Source: Cryobacterium sp. HLT2-28 (GTDB taxonomy: Bacteria > Actinomycetota > Actinomycetes > Actinomycetales > Microbacteriaceae). Taken from it: a stretch of 64,000 bases of DNA. Under the pieces are notes generated by a model. That model was not told where the DNA came from. It saw only the letters and a program-made list of their open reading frames with translations, and made no database searches. The DNA lies in the NCBI RefSeq assembly GCF_004402495.1, contig NZ_SOFH01000021.1, positions 62,001 to 126,000 on the forward strand, given 5' to 3'. Shown piece by piece: positions 1-8,547 of this stretch. Each line of letters opens with the position of its first letter. Within the stretch, counting starts at the first letter, position 1. A program made the position numbers and the translations under genes.

Positions 1-315
1 CTCACCGCCGACGACTACGAACGGTTCGAGGCCGACTGGGTGTCGGCCGTGCTCACCGACCAGGTGCGGCCCCTCGACGGCATGCGCCGCCTGCAGAAAC
101 GATTCCCGCACTGCGTCACCGTCGAACACCGGCCCCTGGTCGTCGTGGACACGGATGCCGCGAGCTACGGCGCGCGCCTGCACCAGCAGAACGACCACCA
201 GATCGTCGCCGGGTTCCTCGAGTTCGTGCGCAACGGGGTCGGCCAGACCGACTTCGAGCGCGAGCTGGTCGCCGAATTGCTTGCTGCCAACGATCTGAGG
301 GAGATCACGGCATGA
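1..315 (+). CDS. sbcD: Exonuclease subunit SbcD, C-terminal part (5' truncated by window edge)
   Basis: The reading frame is open from base 1 and ends with TGA at 313-315, giving the last 104 residues of a protein whose start lies outside the window. The tail is acidic and helical (ending LAANDLREITA), as expected for the C-terminal cap of the Mre11-like nuclease SbcD. The phosphoesterase motifs would be upstream, so they cannot be seen. The call rests mainly on context: the stop overlaps the sbcC start by four bases (ATGA at 312-315), the usual sbcDC arrangement. SbcD is the Mn-dependent nuclease of the SbcCD complex, which opens hairpins and trims DNA ends. Confidence 0.85.
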   Translation, partial: LTADDYERFEADWVSAVLTDQVRPLDGMRRLQKRFPHCVTVEHRPLVVVDTDAASYGARLHQQNDHQIVAGFLEFVRNGVGQTDFERELVAELLAANDLREITA

Positions 316-3308
316 AGATCCACCGACTGAGGATCGCCGGGTTCGGACCGTACAAGAACGAGCAGGTAATCGACTTCGAACGGTTCGACGACGACGGGAT
401 CTTCCTGATCACCGGCAAGACCGGGGCCGGAAAGTCCAGCATCCTGGACGCCATCTGTTTCGCGCTCTACGGAAACGTTCCCCGCTACGAGGGCACGGAG
501 TCCCAGCTCCGCAGCGACTATTGCGAGCCGGAGGACCCGACCTTCGTCGAACTCGACTTCGGGCTGGGCGAGCGGGACTACCGCCTCTATCGCGCGCCGC
601 GGTACGAGAAGGCCAGGAAGCGCGGCACCGGTACGACCCTGGCGCAACCGGACGCCCGGCTCGATCTCCGCAGCAACGAGGGCTGGCGCACCATCGCCAC
701 CCGGCCGGTCGACGTCGGCCACGAGCTGGCCCGCATCCTGCCGCTCAAACAGGACCAATTCCTGCAGGTGATCCTGCTCGCCCAGAACCGGTTCCAGAAG
801 TTCCTGCTCGCGAAGACGGACGATCGCCGAGCCGTGCTGCGGACCCTGTTCGGCACCGTCAGGTTCGAGCAGTTGGAGACCGTGCTGATCGACCGGCGCA
901 AGTCCCTCGATGACGAGCTGGTCGCCGTCGAGCTGCGCCTGGCCGGGCTGGCGGCGTCCCTGGCCGGCCAGGCCCAGTGCGAGGCGGCGGAGGGAACCGC
1001 CGACCGAGACTGGTTCGACCGGGCCCAGCAACAGCTTGACGGCCAATTCGGCCGGGCGATCGACGCCGCCGAACGGGCCGGCACGGCGCTGGCCGCCGCC
1101 ACCCTGCACCATCGGATGCAGGAAGACCTGCGACGGCGCCAGGACAGGCGGGACACGGCGGCAGCTGAAGCCGCGGTCCTGGCCGGCCGGCAGGAATCCG
1201 TCGCCGCCGACCGCGTCGCCGTGCAGGCCGCGAACCGGGCGGCACGAGTGTGGCCGCTCCTCACGGCACGACGAGAGGCCGAGGAGGCCCTCGCGGCGGC
1301 CGTCGCCGTCGAAGCGGATGCCCGCGACCGGTGGCGCACCCTCGCCGAGGAGGAACCGGGCGACGGTCCGGCCTCAGCCGGAGGCGCAGGCACCGAGTCG
1401 CACGAGACCGTCGGGGCGGTCATCGAGGAGCTGCTCGGGCGACTCGGGTCCCTCAACGATGTGCTCGTCGCCGAACACATGCTGCCCGGCCTCGAGCGCG
1501 AACTGACCGAGGTACGAACCAGGCTCGCCCGGCACGAGGAGGCGTTGGCCGCCGCGCAGGCCCGGGTCGTGCGGCTGCCCGGACAGATCGACACCGTCGA
1601 CCGGGACCGCTCCGTGGCGGCCCTCGCCGCCGCACGCGAACCCGAGGCGCGCGCCAGGCTCACCCGGCTCGAGGCAGCCAGGGCTGCCGCCGAGGAAGTG
1701 AGCGTCCGCGGTGCGGAACTCGAGGGGGCGTTCCAGGCCGACAGGACGGCCGCGGCCGCGAACACCGCCGCCGCCGTTCAGTTCCAGGCGCTGGTCGATC
1801 GCCGGCTCGCCGGCCACGCCGGTGCACTGGCCGAACAGCTCGTCGACGGGAAGGCGTGCGAGGTGTGCGGTTCGACCGTCCACCCGGCCAGGGCGGTGAG
1901 TGCCGGCGAACCGGTCACCGAAAGCGACATCGAGGAGGCGCGGTTGCAGATGACGGCGCGCCAGGCCGCGCTCGAAGAGACCCGTGCCCGGATCCAGGAG
2001 ATCAACCTGCGCCTGGGCGAGGCCCGCGGCCGGGCGGGCGACCGCAGCGTCGACGCCCTCGAAACGGACGTCGCGGCCGCGTCCGGCGACCTTGCGGCCG
2101 CCCGCCAGGCCGCAGCGCAGGAGACCGAGCTCAAGAGCGAGAAGGCCCGCCTCCGCGCCGACCTGGACGAGGCCGGCCGGGCGCTGGCTGAGGTACGGCA
2201 GGCGAAGGACCTGGACTCGACCAGGCTCACCGAACGGGGCAGCCAGCAGGCCGGGATCCTCGAGCGGGTCGCGGCGCAGCGTGGCCGGTGCGCATCCGTC
2301 ACCGAACTCGTCGACCGGTTGCAGCGCGAGCTCGAGGCGGCCCGCACCCTCGACGATGCTCTCGACCGCAGCCGCGAGCACCGCGGGGTGCGCGACGCCG
2401 CGGCTGCCGCCGCGGAGGCCCAGCTGGCCGTCGAGGGCTTCGCCGCCGAGGCAGCCGCGGTCGCCGCCAGGCTCACCGAGGCCGCCCTGCTCCAGGTCGA
2501 GGCGCGCATCCGCCGCCACGACGATGAGACGGCCGCGGCACTCGCCGTGCTCGCCGAGCCGGAACTCGGCGGCCTTCCCGACGAACCGGTCGATCCCGCC
2601 CCGGCACGGCGAGACCAGGCCGCCGCCGCGGCGCTCCGCGACACGGCGATCGCCGACCGTGCCTCCCTGGCCGAGCGGGTGACCGTGACCACGGGGCTCG
2701 TCGGCGAGGCCCGGTCGCTGTTCGACGCGTCCGCCGCGCTGCTGGCCACCCAATCCCAGGTGCGCGCCCTGGCCGCGGTGGTGCACGGGGAGGAACCGAA
2801 CACGAAACGGATGCGCCTGGAAACCTATGTGCTGGCCGCGCAGCTCGAGCAGATCATCGCCGCGGCGAACGGCCGGCTGCGCACCATGACCGGCGGTCGT
2901 TACGCGCTCGAACACGACGATTCGCTGCAGTACCGGGGCAGCCAGTCCGGGCTGGGCCTCGCAATCAGGGACGAGCACACCGGGCGCGCCCGCCCGACCC
3001 ATTCGCTCTCCGGCGGCGAGACCTTCCTGGCCTCGCTGGCCCTGGCTCTCGGGCTGGCCGAGGTGGTGTCGAACCAGGCCGGGGGAATCGCCCTCGACAC
3101 CCTCTTCGTCGACGAGGGGTTCGGTTCGCTCGACAGCGCCACCCTGGAGACGGCGATGAGCACCCTCGACGGGTTGCGGGCGGGCGGGCGCACCATCGGG
3201 CTGATCAGCCACGTCGACTCGATGAAGGAGCAGATCCCCGCGAAGCTGTCGATCATCGTCACCGACCAGGGCTGCAGTGAGATCGAACCGGCGCTGCTGC
3301 CCGTGTAA
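312..3308 (+). CDS. sbcC: SbcC, SMC-like ATPase of the SbcCD nuclease
   Basis: A 998-residue Rad50-type ATPase that partners SbcD in hairpin cleavage and DNA-end processing. Walker A GKTGAGKS lies at residues 35-42. A long, Ala/Glu/Arg-rich coiled coil follows, interrupted near its middle by a zinc hook CEVC (Cys516 and Cys519) through which two SbcC molecules join. After the returning coil come the ABC signature LSGGETF (about residue 899) and Walker B LFVDEGFGSLD. Length and layout are normal for the family. The ATG overlaps the sbcD stop by four bases, so the two are translationally coupled. No defects are visible. Confidence 0.97.
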   Translation: MKIHRLRIAGFGPYKNEQVIDFERFDDDGIFLITGKTGAGKSSILDAICFALYGNVPRYEGTESQLRSDYCEPEDPTFVELDFGLGERDYRLYRAPRYEKARKRGTGTTLAQPDARLDLRSNEGWRTIATRPVDVGHELARILPLKQDQFLQVILLAQNRFQKFLLAKTDDRRAVLRTLFGTVRFEQLETVLIDRRKSLDDELVAVELRLAGLAASLAGQAQCEAAEGTADRDWFDRAQQQLDGQFGRAIDAAERAGTALAAATLHHRMQEDLRRRQDRRDTAAAEAAVLAGRQESVAADRVAVQAANRAARVWPLLTARREAEEALAAAVAVEADARDRWRTLAEEEPGDGPASAGGAGTESHETVGAVIEELLGRLGSLNDVLVAEHMLPGLERELTEVRTRLARHEEALAAAQARVVRLPGQIDTVDRDRSVAALAAAREPEARARLTRLEAARAAAEEVSVRGAELEGAFQADRTAAAANTAAAVQFQALVDRRLAGHAGALAEQLVDGKACEVCGSTVHPARAVSAGEPVTESDIEEARLQMTARQAALEETRARIQEINLRLGEARGRAGDRSVDALETDVAAASGDLAAARQAAAQETELKSEKARLRADLDEAGRALAEVRQAKDLDSTRLTERGSQQAGILERVAAQRGRCASVTELVDRLQRELEAARTLDDALDRSREHRGVRDAAAAAAEAQLAVEGFAAEAAAVAARLTEAALLQVEARIRRHDDETAAALAVLAEPELGGLPDEPVDPAPARRDQAAAAALRDTAIADRASLAERVTVTTGLVGEARSLFDASAALLATQSQVRALAAVVHGEEPNTKRMRLETYVLAAQLEQIIAAANGRLRTMTGGRYALEHDDSLQYRGSQSGLGLAIRDEHTGRARPTHSLSGGETFLASLALALGLAEVVSNQAGGIALDTLFVDEGFGSLDSATLETAMSTLDGLRAGGRTIGLISHVDSMKEQIPAKLSIIVTDQGCSEIEPALLPV

Positions 3309-3368
3309 GGCCGGGTGCTCGCCGGCAGCCCGGGCCGCACCGGTCCGGCAGCCCGGCCGGCGCGCGGG

Positions 3369-3374
3369 CATACT
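3369..3374 (+). promoter_or_regulatory. -10 element of a probable leaderless promoter
   Basis: CATACT ends 6 bases before the ATG at 3381, placing the expected transcription start on the ATG itself. No Shine-Dalgarno sequence precedes this start. Confidence 0.5.
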
Positions 3375-3380
3375 GGCCCC

Positions 3381-3725
3381 ATGACCAAACACTGGACTCC
3401 GCTCGCGTTCGTCTACCTGGCCCTGAGTCTTGCCGGACTCATCGGCACCTGGTCGTTCAACATCCTCGCGATCGTGGGGCTGCGGGACTTCATCGGCGAC
3501 TGGGTGGGCAGCGGCCCTGCCGTCTCCTCCCTGACCGTCGACCTGCTCGTCGCCGCGGTGGCCAGCAGCATCCTGATCATCGTCGAGGCACGCCGGCTCG
3601 GGATGCGGTGGGGCTGGCTGTACGTGGTGCTGTCCGGCCTGACCGCGTTCGCATTCACCTTTCCGCTGTTCCTCGCGATGCGGGAACGCACCCTCCAGGC
3701 CGCACGCGCGGCCGCCGAGGGCTGA
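3381..3725 (+). CDS. DUF2834-type small membrane protein
   Basis: A 114-residue protein with three or four hydrophobic helices (around residues 9-30, 45-67 and 75-100), resembling the DUF2834 family of small membrane proteins of unknown function. I chose the ATG at 3381 rather than an in-frame start at 3315, because the upstream extension is Gly/Arg/Pro-rich and lacks membrane character. A -10-like hexamer also sits exactly 6 bases before the chosen ATG, which suits a leaderless mRNA. It stands alone between sbcC and the riboswitch-controlled terC gene. Confidence 0.75.
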   Translation: MTKHWTPLAFVYLALSLAGLIGTWSFNILAIVGLRDFIGDWVGSGPAVSSLTVDLLVAAVASSILIIVEARRLGMRWGWLYVVLSGLTAFAFTFPLFLAMRERTLQAARAAAEG

Positions 3726-3789
3726 GTCGGGGCTCTCGTTCCCGGTGGATTCCCAGCCGTGACGGCCGGCCGGTCTGGTTCACTGGTCG

Positions 3790-3885
3790 AAGGAGGGGAG
3801 TAATCCCCGACGTTGCGTCGTCACCACGATTCCCCGGGCGGAATCCGGCGCAACGGGTCCGAGAGGGCCGGACGAGACCTCCAGT
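3790..3885 (+). ncRNA. yybP-ykoY (manganese) riboswitch upstream of terC
   Basis: The stretch carries both conserved boxes of the yybP-ykoY aptamer. GGGGAGTA is at 3795-3802 and the CGAGACC box is at 3873-3879, with a GC-rich helical region between. P1 can form between GGAGG (3792-3796) and CCTCC (3878-3882), in the same relation to the boxes as in known members. An alternative hairpin, TCCAGT (3880-3885) with ACTGGA (3896-3901) continued by CC/GG, would bury the Shine-Dalgarno GGAAGG (3899-3904). The two folds share bases and exclude each other. Ligand binding should therefore free the ribosome site, an ON switch for terC. The family senses Mn2+ and commonly controls TerC/MntP-type genes. 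Confidence 0.85.
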
Positions 3886-3912
3886 TGGAATCCCGACTGG
3901 AAGGCATGACTC

Positions 3913-4974
3913 ATGGATGTTCCCCTCTCCGCCTGGCTGATCGTCTTCGGCGCCATCGCCGTGATGCTCGCCGTCGACCTGTTCGCCCACCGCACCGCTC
4001 ACGTGATCGGGGTGCGCGAGGCGGCCGCCTGGTCGGTGGCCTGGGTTCTCGTCGCGGTCGGCTTCGGCGTCGGGGTCTGGGTCGTCGCCGGCGCCGAATT
4101 CGGGCAGCAGTATTTCGCGGGCTACCTGATCGAGAAGTCGCTCTCGGTGGACAACGTCTTCGTCTGGGCGATCATCTTCTCGGCCTTCGCCGTGCCGCGT
4201 CAGTACCAGCACCGGGTGCTCTTCCTCGGCGTGGTCGGGGCGCTCCTGCTGCGCGGCGTGTTCATCGCGGCCGGAGCCATCCTGATCGAGAGTTTCTCCT
4301 GGGTGCTCTACCTCTTCGCCGCGTTCCTGATCTTCACCGGCTACCGGATGATCCGGCAGCGCAACGAGCACGTGCATCCGGAGAAGTCCCCGGTGCTGTG
4401 GGTCTTCCGGCGGCTGGTGCCGATGACCGACGCTTTCCACGAGCAACGGCTCCTCATTCGCCGCGGCGGCGTGCTGCTGGCCACCCCCCTGCTGGCGGTG
4501 CTGGTGCTGGTCGAGGTGACCGACGTCGTCTTCGCGGTGGACTCGATCCCGGCCATCTTCGCGGTCACGAGCGAACCGTTCATCGTCTTCGCCGCGAACG
4601 CGTTCGCCATCCTGGGCCTCCGGGCGATGTACTCCCTCCTCGCCGACCTCATGCACCGGTTCGTCTACCTGAAGATCGGACTCGCGCTGGTGCTGGTCTG
4701 GGTGGGCGTCAAGATGCTCCTGCTCGACCTGTTCTACGTTCCGACCACCGTGTCGCTGCTTGTCGTCGCATCGATCATCGGGGTCTCGATCGTGCTCAGC
4801 CTCCGCGCCACGCGCGGCCAGGGTCGCCGCCCCGTCGCGGCCGAGTCGGCCGGGGCGTTCCGGATGGCGAGCGCGGAGGAGATCGCGGCCCTCGAACCGG
4901 TCTGGGGAGCAGGCTCGCGCCGAGCCGGCTTGAGCCGAACCGAGAAGGACCGAACCGAGAAGGGCCGAACCTAG
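3913..4974 (+). CDS. TerC-family integral membrane protein, probable metal (Mn) exporter
   Basis: A 353-residue protein with eight or more transmembrane helices and the family signature EKSLSVDNVFVWAIIF near residues 75-92, plus a second acidic membrane motif VEVTDVVFAVDSIPAIF near residue 200. TerC/Alx-type proteins export Mn2+ or handle metals during exoenzyme metalation. The Mn-type riboswitch directly upstream supports a manganese role. The start is ATG 3913 with GGAAGG eight bases upstream. The C-terminus is unusual: it ends in a charged RTEK-containing tail encoded by 15-bp tandem repeats, and its TAG stop overlaps the stop of the convergent ABC ATPase gene. Confidence 0.9.
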   Translation: MDVPLSAWLIVFGAIAVMLAVDLFAHRTAHVIGVREAAAWSVAWVLVAVGFGVGVWVVAGAEFGQQYFAGYLIEKSLSVDNVFVWAIIFSAFAVPRQYQHRVLFLGVVGALLLRGVFIAAGAILIESFSWVLYLFAAFLIFTGYRMIRQRNEHVHPEKSPVLWVFRRLVPMTDAFHEQRLLIRRGGVLLATPLLAVLVLVEVTDVVFAVDSIPAIFAVTSEPFIVFAANAFAILGLRAMYSLLADLMHRFVYLKIGLALVLVWVGVKMLLLDLFYVPTTVSLLVVASIIGVSIVLSLRATRGQGRRPVAAESAGAFRMASAEEIAALEPVWGAGSRRAGLSRTEKDRTEKGRT

Positions 4975-4979
4975 AAGGG
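4935..4979. repeat. Three 15-bp tandem repeats spanning two convergent stop codons
   Basis: Units at 4935-4949, 4950-4964 and 4965-4979 follow CCGAACCGAGAAGGR. The third unit has one G-to-T change that makes CTAG. That palindrome supplies the TAG of terC (4972-4974) and, on the other strand, the TAG of the ABC ATPase gene (4973-4971). Confidence 0.9.
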
Positions 4980-5777
4980 GAAGAGCAGGCGGTGCAGGAA
5001 CTGGCGGGTGCGTTCCTGGGTGGGGTTGCGGAGCAACTGCTTCGGGTCGCCGTGCTCGACGATGGTTCCACCGTCGACGAAGGCGACCTCGGTGGCGACC
5101 TCCCTGGCGAACTCGAGTTCGTGCGTGACGATCACCATGGTCCAGCCCTCGACCGCGAGTTCCTTGATCAGGCGCAACACGTCGCCGACGAGTTCGGGGT
5201 CGAGCGAGGAGGTCGGCTCGTCAAAGAGCAACAACTGAGGGCGGAGCGCAAGGGCGCGCACGATCCCGACCCGCTGCTGCTGGCCGCCGGAGAGCTCGAA
5301 CGGGTGGGCATCCCGCTTGTCGGCCAGGCCGACCCGGCCGAGCAGGGCGAGCGCCTCCGCGGTGGCTTCCGCGCGCGGCCGGCCCTGCACGATGATGGGA
5401 CCCTCGATCACGTTCTCGAGCACGGTCTTGTGCGGGAAGAGGTTGTAGTGCTGGAAGACCATCGCCGAGCGGTCACGCAGCCCGGTGAGCTCCTTCCGTG
5501 CCGGCGCGGTGCCGAAATCGAGGGTCACCTCACCATTGATGGAAATGGTGCCGCCATCGGCGACCTCGAGCCCGTTGAGGCAGCGGAGGATGGTGGTCTT
5601 GCCCGAGCCGGACGGCCCGATCAGGGCGAGAACCCGGCCCCGGCCCACCGTGAGGTCGATCGATTCGAGCACCCGGTTCGTGCCGAAGCTCTTGCTCAGG
5701 CCTCGAACTCTCAGCAGGGGTGCCGGGGCGGGAACGCCGGCGGGCGCGGCATCCGTCGGCAGGTCAGTGGGCGACAT
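4971..5777 (-). CDS. Polar amino-acid (cystine-like) ABC transporter ATPase
   Basis: A 268-residue ABC ATPase of the polar amino-acid uptake family. Walker A is GPSGSGKTT (about residues 54-62), the signature is LSGGQQQRV, Walker B is [15 protein letters not shown], and the switch His lies in VTHELEFA. The stretch [18 protein letters not shown] and the end region closely resemble TcyN/YecC of the cystine system, so cystine is the favoured substrate; other polar amino acids remain possible. It is the last gene of a minus-strand operon: its start lies 14 bases inside the permease gene. Its stop lies within the 15-bp repeats shared with terC. Confidence 0.92.
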   Translation of the reverse strand: MSPTDLPTDAAPAGVPAPAPLLRVRGLSKSFGTNRVLESIDLTVGRGRVLALIGPSGSGKTTILRCLNGLEVADGGTISINGEVTLDFGTAPARKELTGLRDRSAMVFQHYNLFPHKTVLENVIEGPIIVQGRPRAEATAEALALLGRVGLADKRDAHPFELSGGQQQRVGIVRALALRPQLLLFDEPTSSLDPELVGDVLRLIKELAVEGWTMVIVTHELEFAREVATEVAFVDGGTIVEHGDPKQLLRNPTQERTRQFLHRLLFPF

Positions 5778-6432
5778 AGCGGTCCAATCGGGTCTCGAGC
5801 ACGCCCTGCACCGAGGACAGGACGAGGCAGATCACCCAGTAGACCAGGGCGGCCTCGAGGTAGAGCAGCATGAACTCCTGGCTGAAAGCGGCCACCTGCT
5901 GCGCCTGCCGGAACAGCTCGGTGACCAGGATCAACGAGGCCAGCGAGGTGTCCTTGACCAGGCTGATGAAGGTGTTCGACAGGGGAGGGACGGAGACCCG
6001 GGCGGCCTGGGGCAGGATGATCCGGGTGAGGGCGCGGCGGTGGGACATGCCGATCATGTAGGCGGCCTCCCACTGTCCCTTGGGCACGGAGAGGATCGCG
6101 GCGCGAATCACTTCCGCCGCGTAGCCCCCGACGTTGACCGAGAAGGCGATCACCGCACTCGGCCAGGGGTCGATCAGCACGCCCAGCGACGGCAGCCCGT
6201 AGAAGATCACGAACAGCTGCACCAGGAGCGGGGTGCCGCGCACGATCGAGATGTACACCCGCGCGATCGACGAGATCCACCGTCGCCGGGACAGCCGCAT
6301 CAGCGCGAGCACGAGGGCGAGGGCGAGACCGACGGCGAACGACACCAGAGCCAGCGGGATCGTCCCGGTGACGGCACCCAGCACGATCGGTCCGAGCGAG
6401 CTCAGGAACAGGTCCCACGTGGATTGGTTCAT
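5764..6432 (-). CDS. Polar amino-acid (cystine-like) ABC transporter permease
   Basis: A 222-residue HisM/TcyB-type permease with about five transmembrane helices. The EAA-loop region, GQWEAAYMIGMSHRRALTRI near residues 135-155, contacts the ATPase. The N-terminal family motif VRGTPLLVQLFVIFYGLPSL is also present. It forms the membrane channel for the substrate delivered by the lipoprotein encoded just upstream at 6487-7302. Its 3' end overlaps the ATPase start by 14 bases, which indicates one transcript. Length is standard for the family. Confidence 0.92.
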   Translation of the reverse strand: MNQSTWDLFLSSLGPIVLGAVTGTIPLALVSFAVGLALALVLALMRLSRRRWISSIARVYISIVRGTPLLVQLFVIFYGLPSLGVLIDPWPSAVIAFSVNVGGYAAEVIRAAILSVPKGQWEAAYMIGMSHRRALTRIILPQAARVSVPPLSNTFISLVKDTSLASLILVTELFRQAQQVAAFSQEFMLLYLEAALVYWVICLVLSSVQGVLETRLDRYVAH

Positions 6433-6486
6433 GCGAAGAGGTCCAGGATCTTGCTCGAGGCTGACTGGGGGTGGCGCAGTCTCAGG

Positions 6487-7302
6487 CTACCGGGAGACGT
6501 CGGCCCCGAAGTACTTGTCGGAGATCGTCGCCAGGGTTCCGTCGCTGCTCAGTTCCTCGAGCGCCTTGTCGACGGCGCCGACGAGCTTGGTGCTGCCCTT
6601 CTTGAACGCGAACGCGCTCTCGGACTGGTCCTTGGTGGTCGCGGCGACCTTGAGACCGGCCGCTCCGGTCTGCTTCTTGTAGTCGAGGTAGGTGAGCTTG
6701 TCGTTCACCGTGGCATCGACGCGGCCCTGTTCGACGAGGGCGACCGACTGGGCCCAACCCTCGACGGCCTGCACGTTCGCGCCGCTCTCCGTGGCGAGGG
6801 CGTTCCAATTGCTGGTCAGCGACTGGGCGCTGGTCTTGCCGGCCAGGGTGGCGAACGAGGTGATCGAGGTGTTGTCGCTCTTCACGACGATGACGCCCGA
6901 CGAATAGGTGTACGGCTTCGAGAACTCGTACTTCGCGGTGCGCTCCGGTGTGATCGAGACCTGGTTGGCGATGACGTCGAACCGGTCCGCTTCGAGACCG
7001 GCGAAGATGCCGTCCCACTGGGTCTCTTCGAACTTGGCCTTGACGCCCAGCTTAGCGGCGACGGCCTGAGCGACCTCGACGTCGAACCCGGTGAGCGGTC
7101 CGGAGCCCGCGTCGTGGAAGGAGAACGGGCGGTAGGTGCCCTCCGTGCCCACGGTCAGGGTGCCGGCCTTCTGCACGGACGACAGAGAGTTGTCGCTGCC
7201 CGTCGCGGCCGGCTTGGCCTGGCCTGCCCCGCCGGCGGAGCAGCCGGCCAGTGAAACGGCAACCGCTGTGAGAAGAACCGCCGACATGATCTTGAGCTTC
7301 AT
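6487..7302 (-). CDS. Amino-acid (cystine-like) ABC substrate-binding lipoprotein
   Basis: A 271-residue periplasmic-type binding protein (SBP_bac_3) anchored as a lipoprotein. The signal peptide ends in the lipobox LAGC near residue 19. The body carries typical cystine-binder motifs: TEGTYRPFSFHD, LTGFDVEVAQAVAAKLG and NQVSITPERTAKYEFSKPY. The longer in-frame extension upstream to 7506 is Arg-rich and not signal-like, so I placed the start at the ATG whose first base is 7302. It is the first gene of the minus-strand ABC operon and diverges from the ADP-ribosylglycohydrolase gene across a 255-base gap. Confidence 0.92.
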   Translation of the reverse strand: MKLKIMSAVLLTAVAVSLAGCSAGGAGQAKPAATGSDNSLSSVQKAGTLTVGTEGTYRPFSFHDAGSGPLTGFDVEVAQAVAAKLGVKAKFEETQWDGIFAGLEADRFDVIANQVSITPERTAKYEFSKPYTYSSGVIVVKSDNTSITSFATLAGKTSAQSLTSNWNALATESGANVQAVEGWAQSVALVEQGRVDATVNDKLTYLDYKKQTGAAGLKVAATTKDQSESAFAFKKGSTKLVGAVDKALEELSSDGTLATISDKYFGADVSR

Positions 7303-7557
7303 TATTTCTGGCCTAACCGGGATGCGGGTGGGAACGTCAGGGTGACGACGGTCCGCAGGGTGACGAAATCGCAGGATGCTGGATTTCCGTGGCACGCCCG
7401 AAGGCGACGTCCGAAGAGTAACAAGCGCCCGGCGACCGCGGGTATTCCCGTGACGCCCGGTTACTCGCACGGATCCGGGCCTCCCGTCAATGCCTTGCCC
7501 GACCATTCCTGGCCGACGTAGGTTGTGCCTGTCGACTCAACCCGAAGGAGTCCGCTG

Positions 7558-8547
7558 ATGCTCAGCCCTGCCCAGCACGATCGATCCGCCGCCGTGCTCC
7601 TCGGGCTGGCCTGCGGGGATGCCCTTGGCGCCGGCTACGAATTCGCCGGCCCCCTTCCGTCGAACGCACCGGTCAGCATGCGCGGAGGGGACGGCTTCCA
7701 CCAGGCGCCCGGGGAATGGACCGACCACACGGCCATGGCCGTGCCGATCGCGATCGCCGCGTCGAAGGACCGCGACCTTGCCGCGGACGCCGTGCTGGAC
7801 GACATCGTGGCCGAATGGGTGGTCTGGTCCCGGTCCGCGCCCTACGCCGGGATCCAGCTCGGCGCGGTGCTCTCCGGCACCGAACCGACCGCGGCCTGCA
7901 GCCGGCGGATGGCCAGGGAGCAGCACAACCGCACCGGTCGCAGCGCCGGCAACGGTTCCCTCCTCCGCACCGCCCCGGTGGCGCTGGCCTGCCTCGACGA
8001 CCCGGCCGCGCTCGCCGGGATCGCCCGCCTGATCAGCGAACTGACCCACGTCGATGAGGACGCCGGTGACGCCTGCGTACTCTTCGGGCTCGCCCTCCGG
8101 CACGCCGTGCTCGAGGGGGAGGCCGACCTCCGAATCGGGCTGGACCTGCTTCCCGCTGCCCGCAGGGACCTATGGGCGGCGCGGCTGGCCGAGGCCGCCC
8201 GGAAACTTCCGGCCGATTTTCCCCGGAACGGCTGGGTGGTGCAAACCCTGCAGGCCGTGTGGTCGGCGATCAGCCGCACCGAGGCGGATGCCGGCCAGCT
8301 GCGGCGGGGCGTGGAGGCGGTCGTCCGCGGGGGCGGCGACACCGACGCGGTGGCAGCGGCTGCCGGTGCGCTCCTGGCCGCGCGCTGGGGACTCCCGGCC
8401 GTGCCGGAATCCTGGCGGCGCCTGGTTCGGGGCTGGCCCGGGCTCACCGGGCCGGACCTGGTGAGCCTGGCCGTGCTCAGCTCCCACGGCGGCCGGTACA
8501 GCGAGGACGCCGCGCCCGTGCCGTTCCGGCTGCACGTGGTCCGTTAG
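7558..8547 (+). CDS. ADP-ribosylglycohydrolase-family protein with an altered metal motif
   Basis: A 329-residue all-helical protein of the DraG/ARH family, which removes ADP-ribose from proteins or small molecules using a two-metal centre. Visible motifs are [14 protein letters not shown] near the N-terminus, TDHT (about residues 57-60), [12 protein letters not shown], and the C-terminal [20 protein letters not shown]. The usual first metal motif is T-D-D-T; here the second Asp is His, which may change metal use or activity. The start is ATG 7558 with AAGGAG eight bases upstream, rather than the in-frame start at 7525. Its stop overlaps that of the convergent agmatinase gene. The natural substrate cannot be told from the sequence. 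Confidence 0.88.
   Translation: MLSPAQHDRSAAVLLGLACGDALGAGYEFAGPLPSNAPVSMRGGDGFHQAPGEWTDHTAMAVPIAIAASKDRDLAADAVLDDIVAEWVVWSRSAPYAGIQLGAVLSGTEPTAACSRRMAREQHNRTGRSAGNGSLLRTAPVALACLDDPAALAGIARLISELTHVDEDAGDACVLFGLALRHAVLEGEADLRIGLDLLPAARRDLWAARLAEAARKLPADFPRNGWVVQTLQAVWSAISRTEADAGQLRRGVEAVVRGGGDTDAVAAAAGALLAARWGLPAVPESWRRLVRGWPGLTGPDLVSLAVLSSHGGRYSEDAAPVPFRLHVVR

Noticed and set aside
3322..3356. Terminator between sbcC and the DUF2834 gene
   Set aside because: There are two direct copies of CCGGCAGCCCGG (3322-3333 and 3345-3356) in a GC-rich stretch, but no convincing single hairpin and no T-run.
1374..3392. 672-codon open frame on the minus strand opposite sbcC
   Set aside because: It is antisense to a clear SbcC with all motifs; long shadow frames are common in high-GC DNA, and its translation is low-complexity with no family signal.
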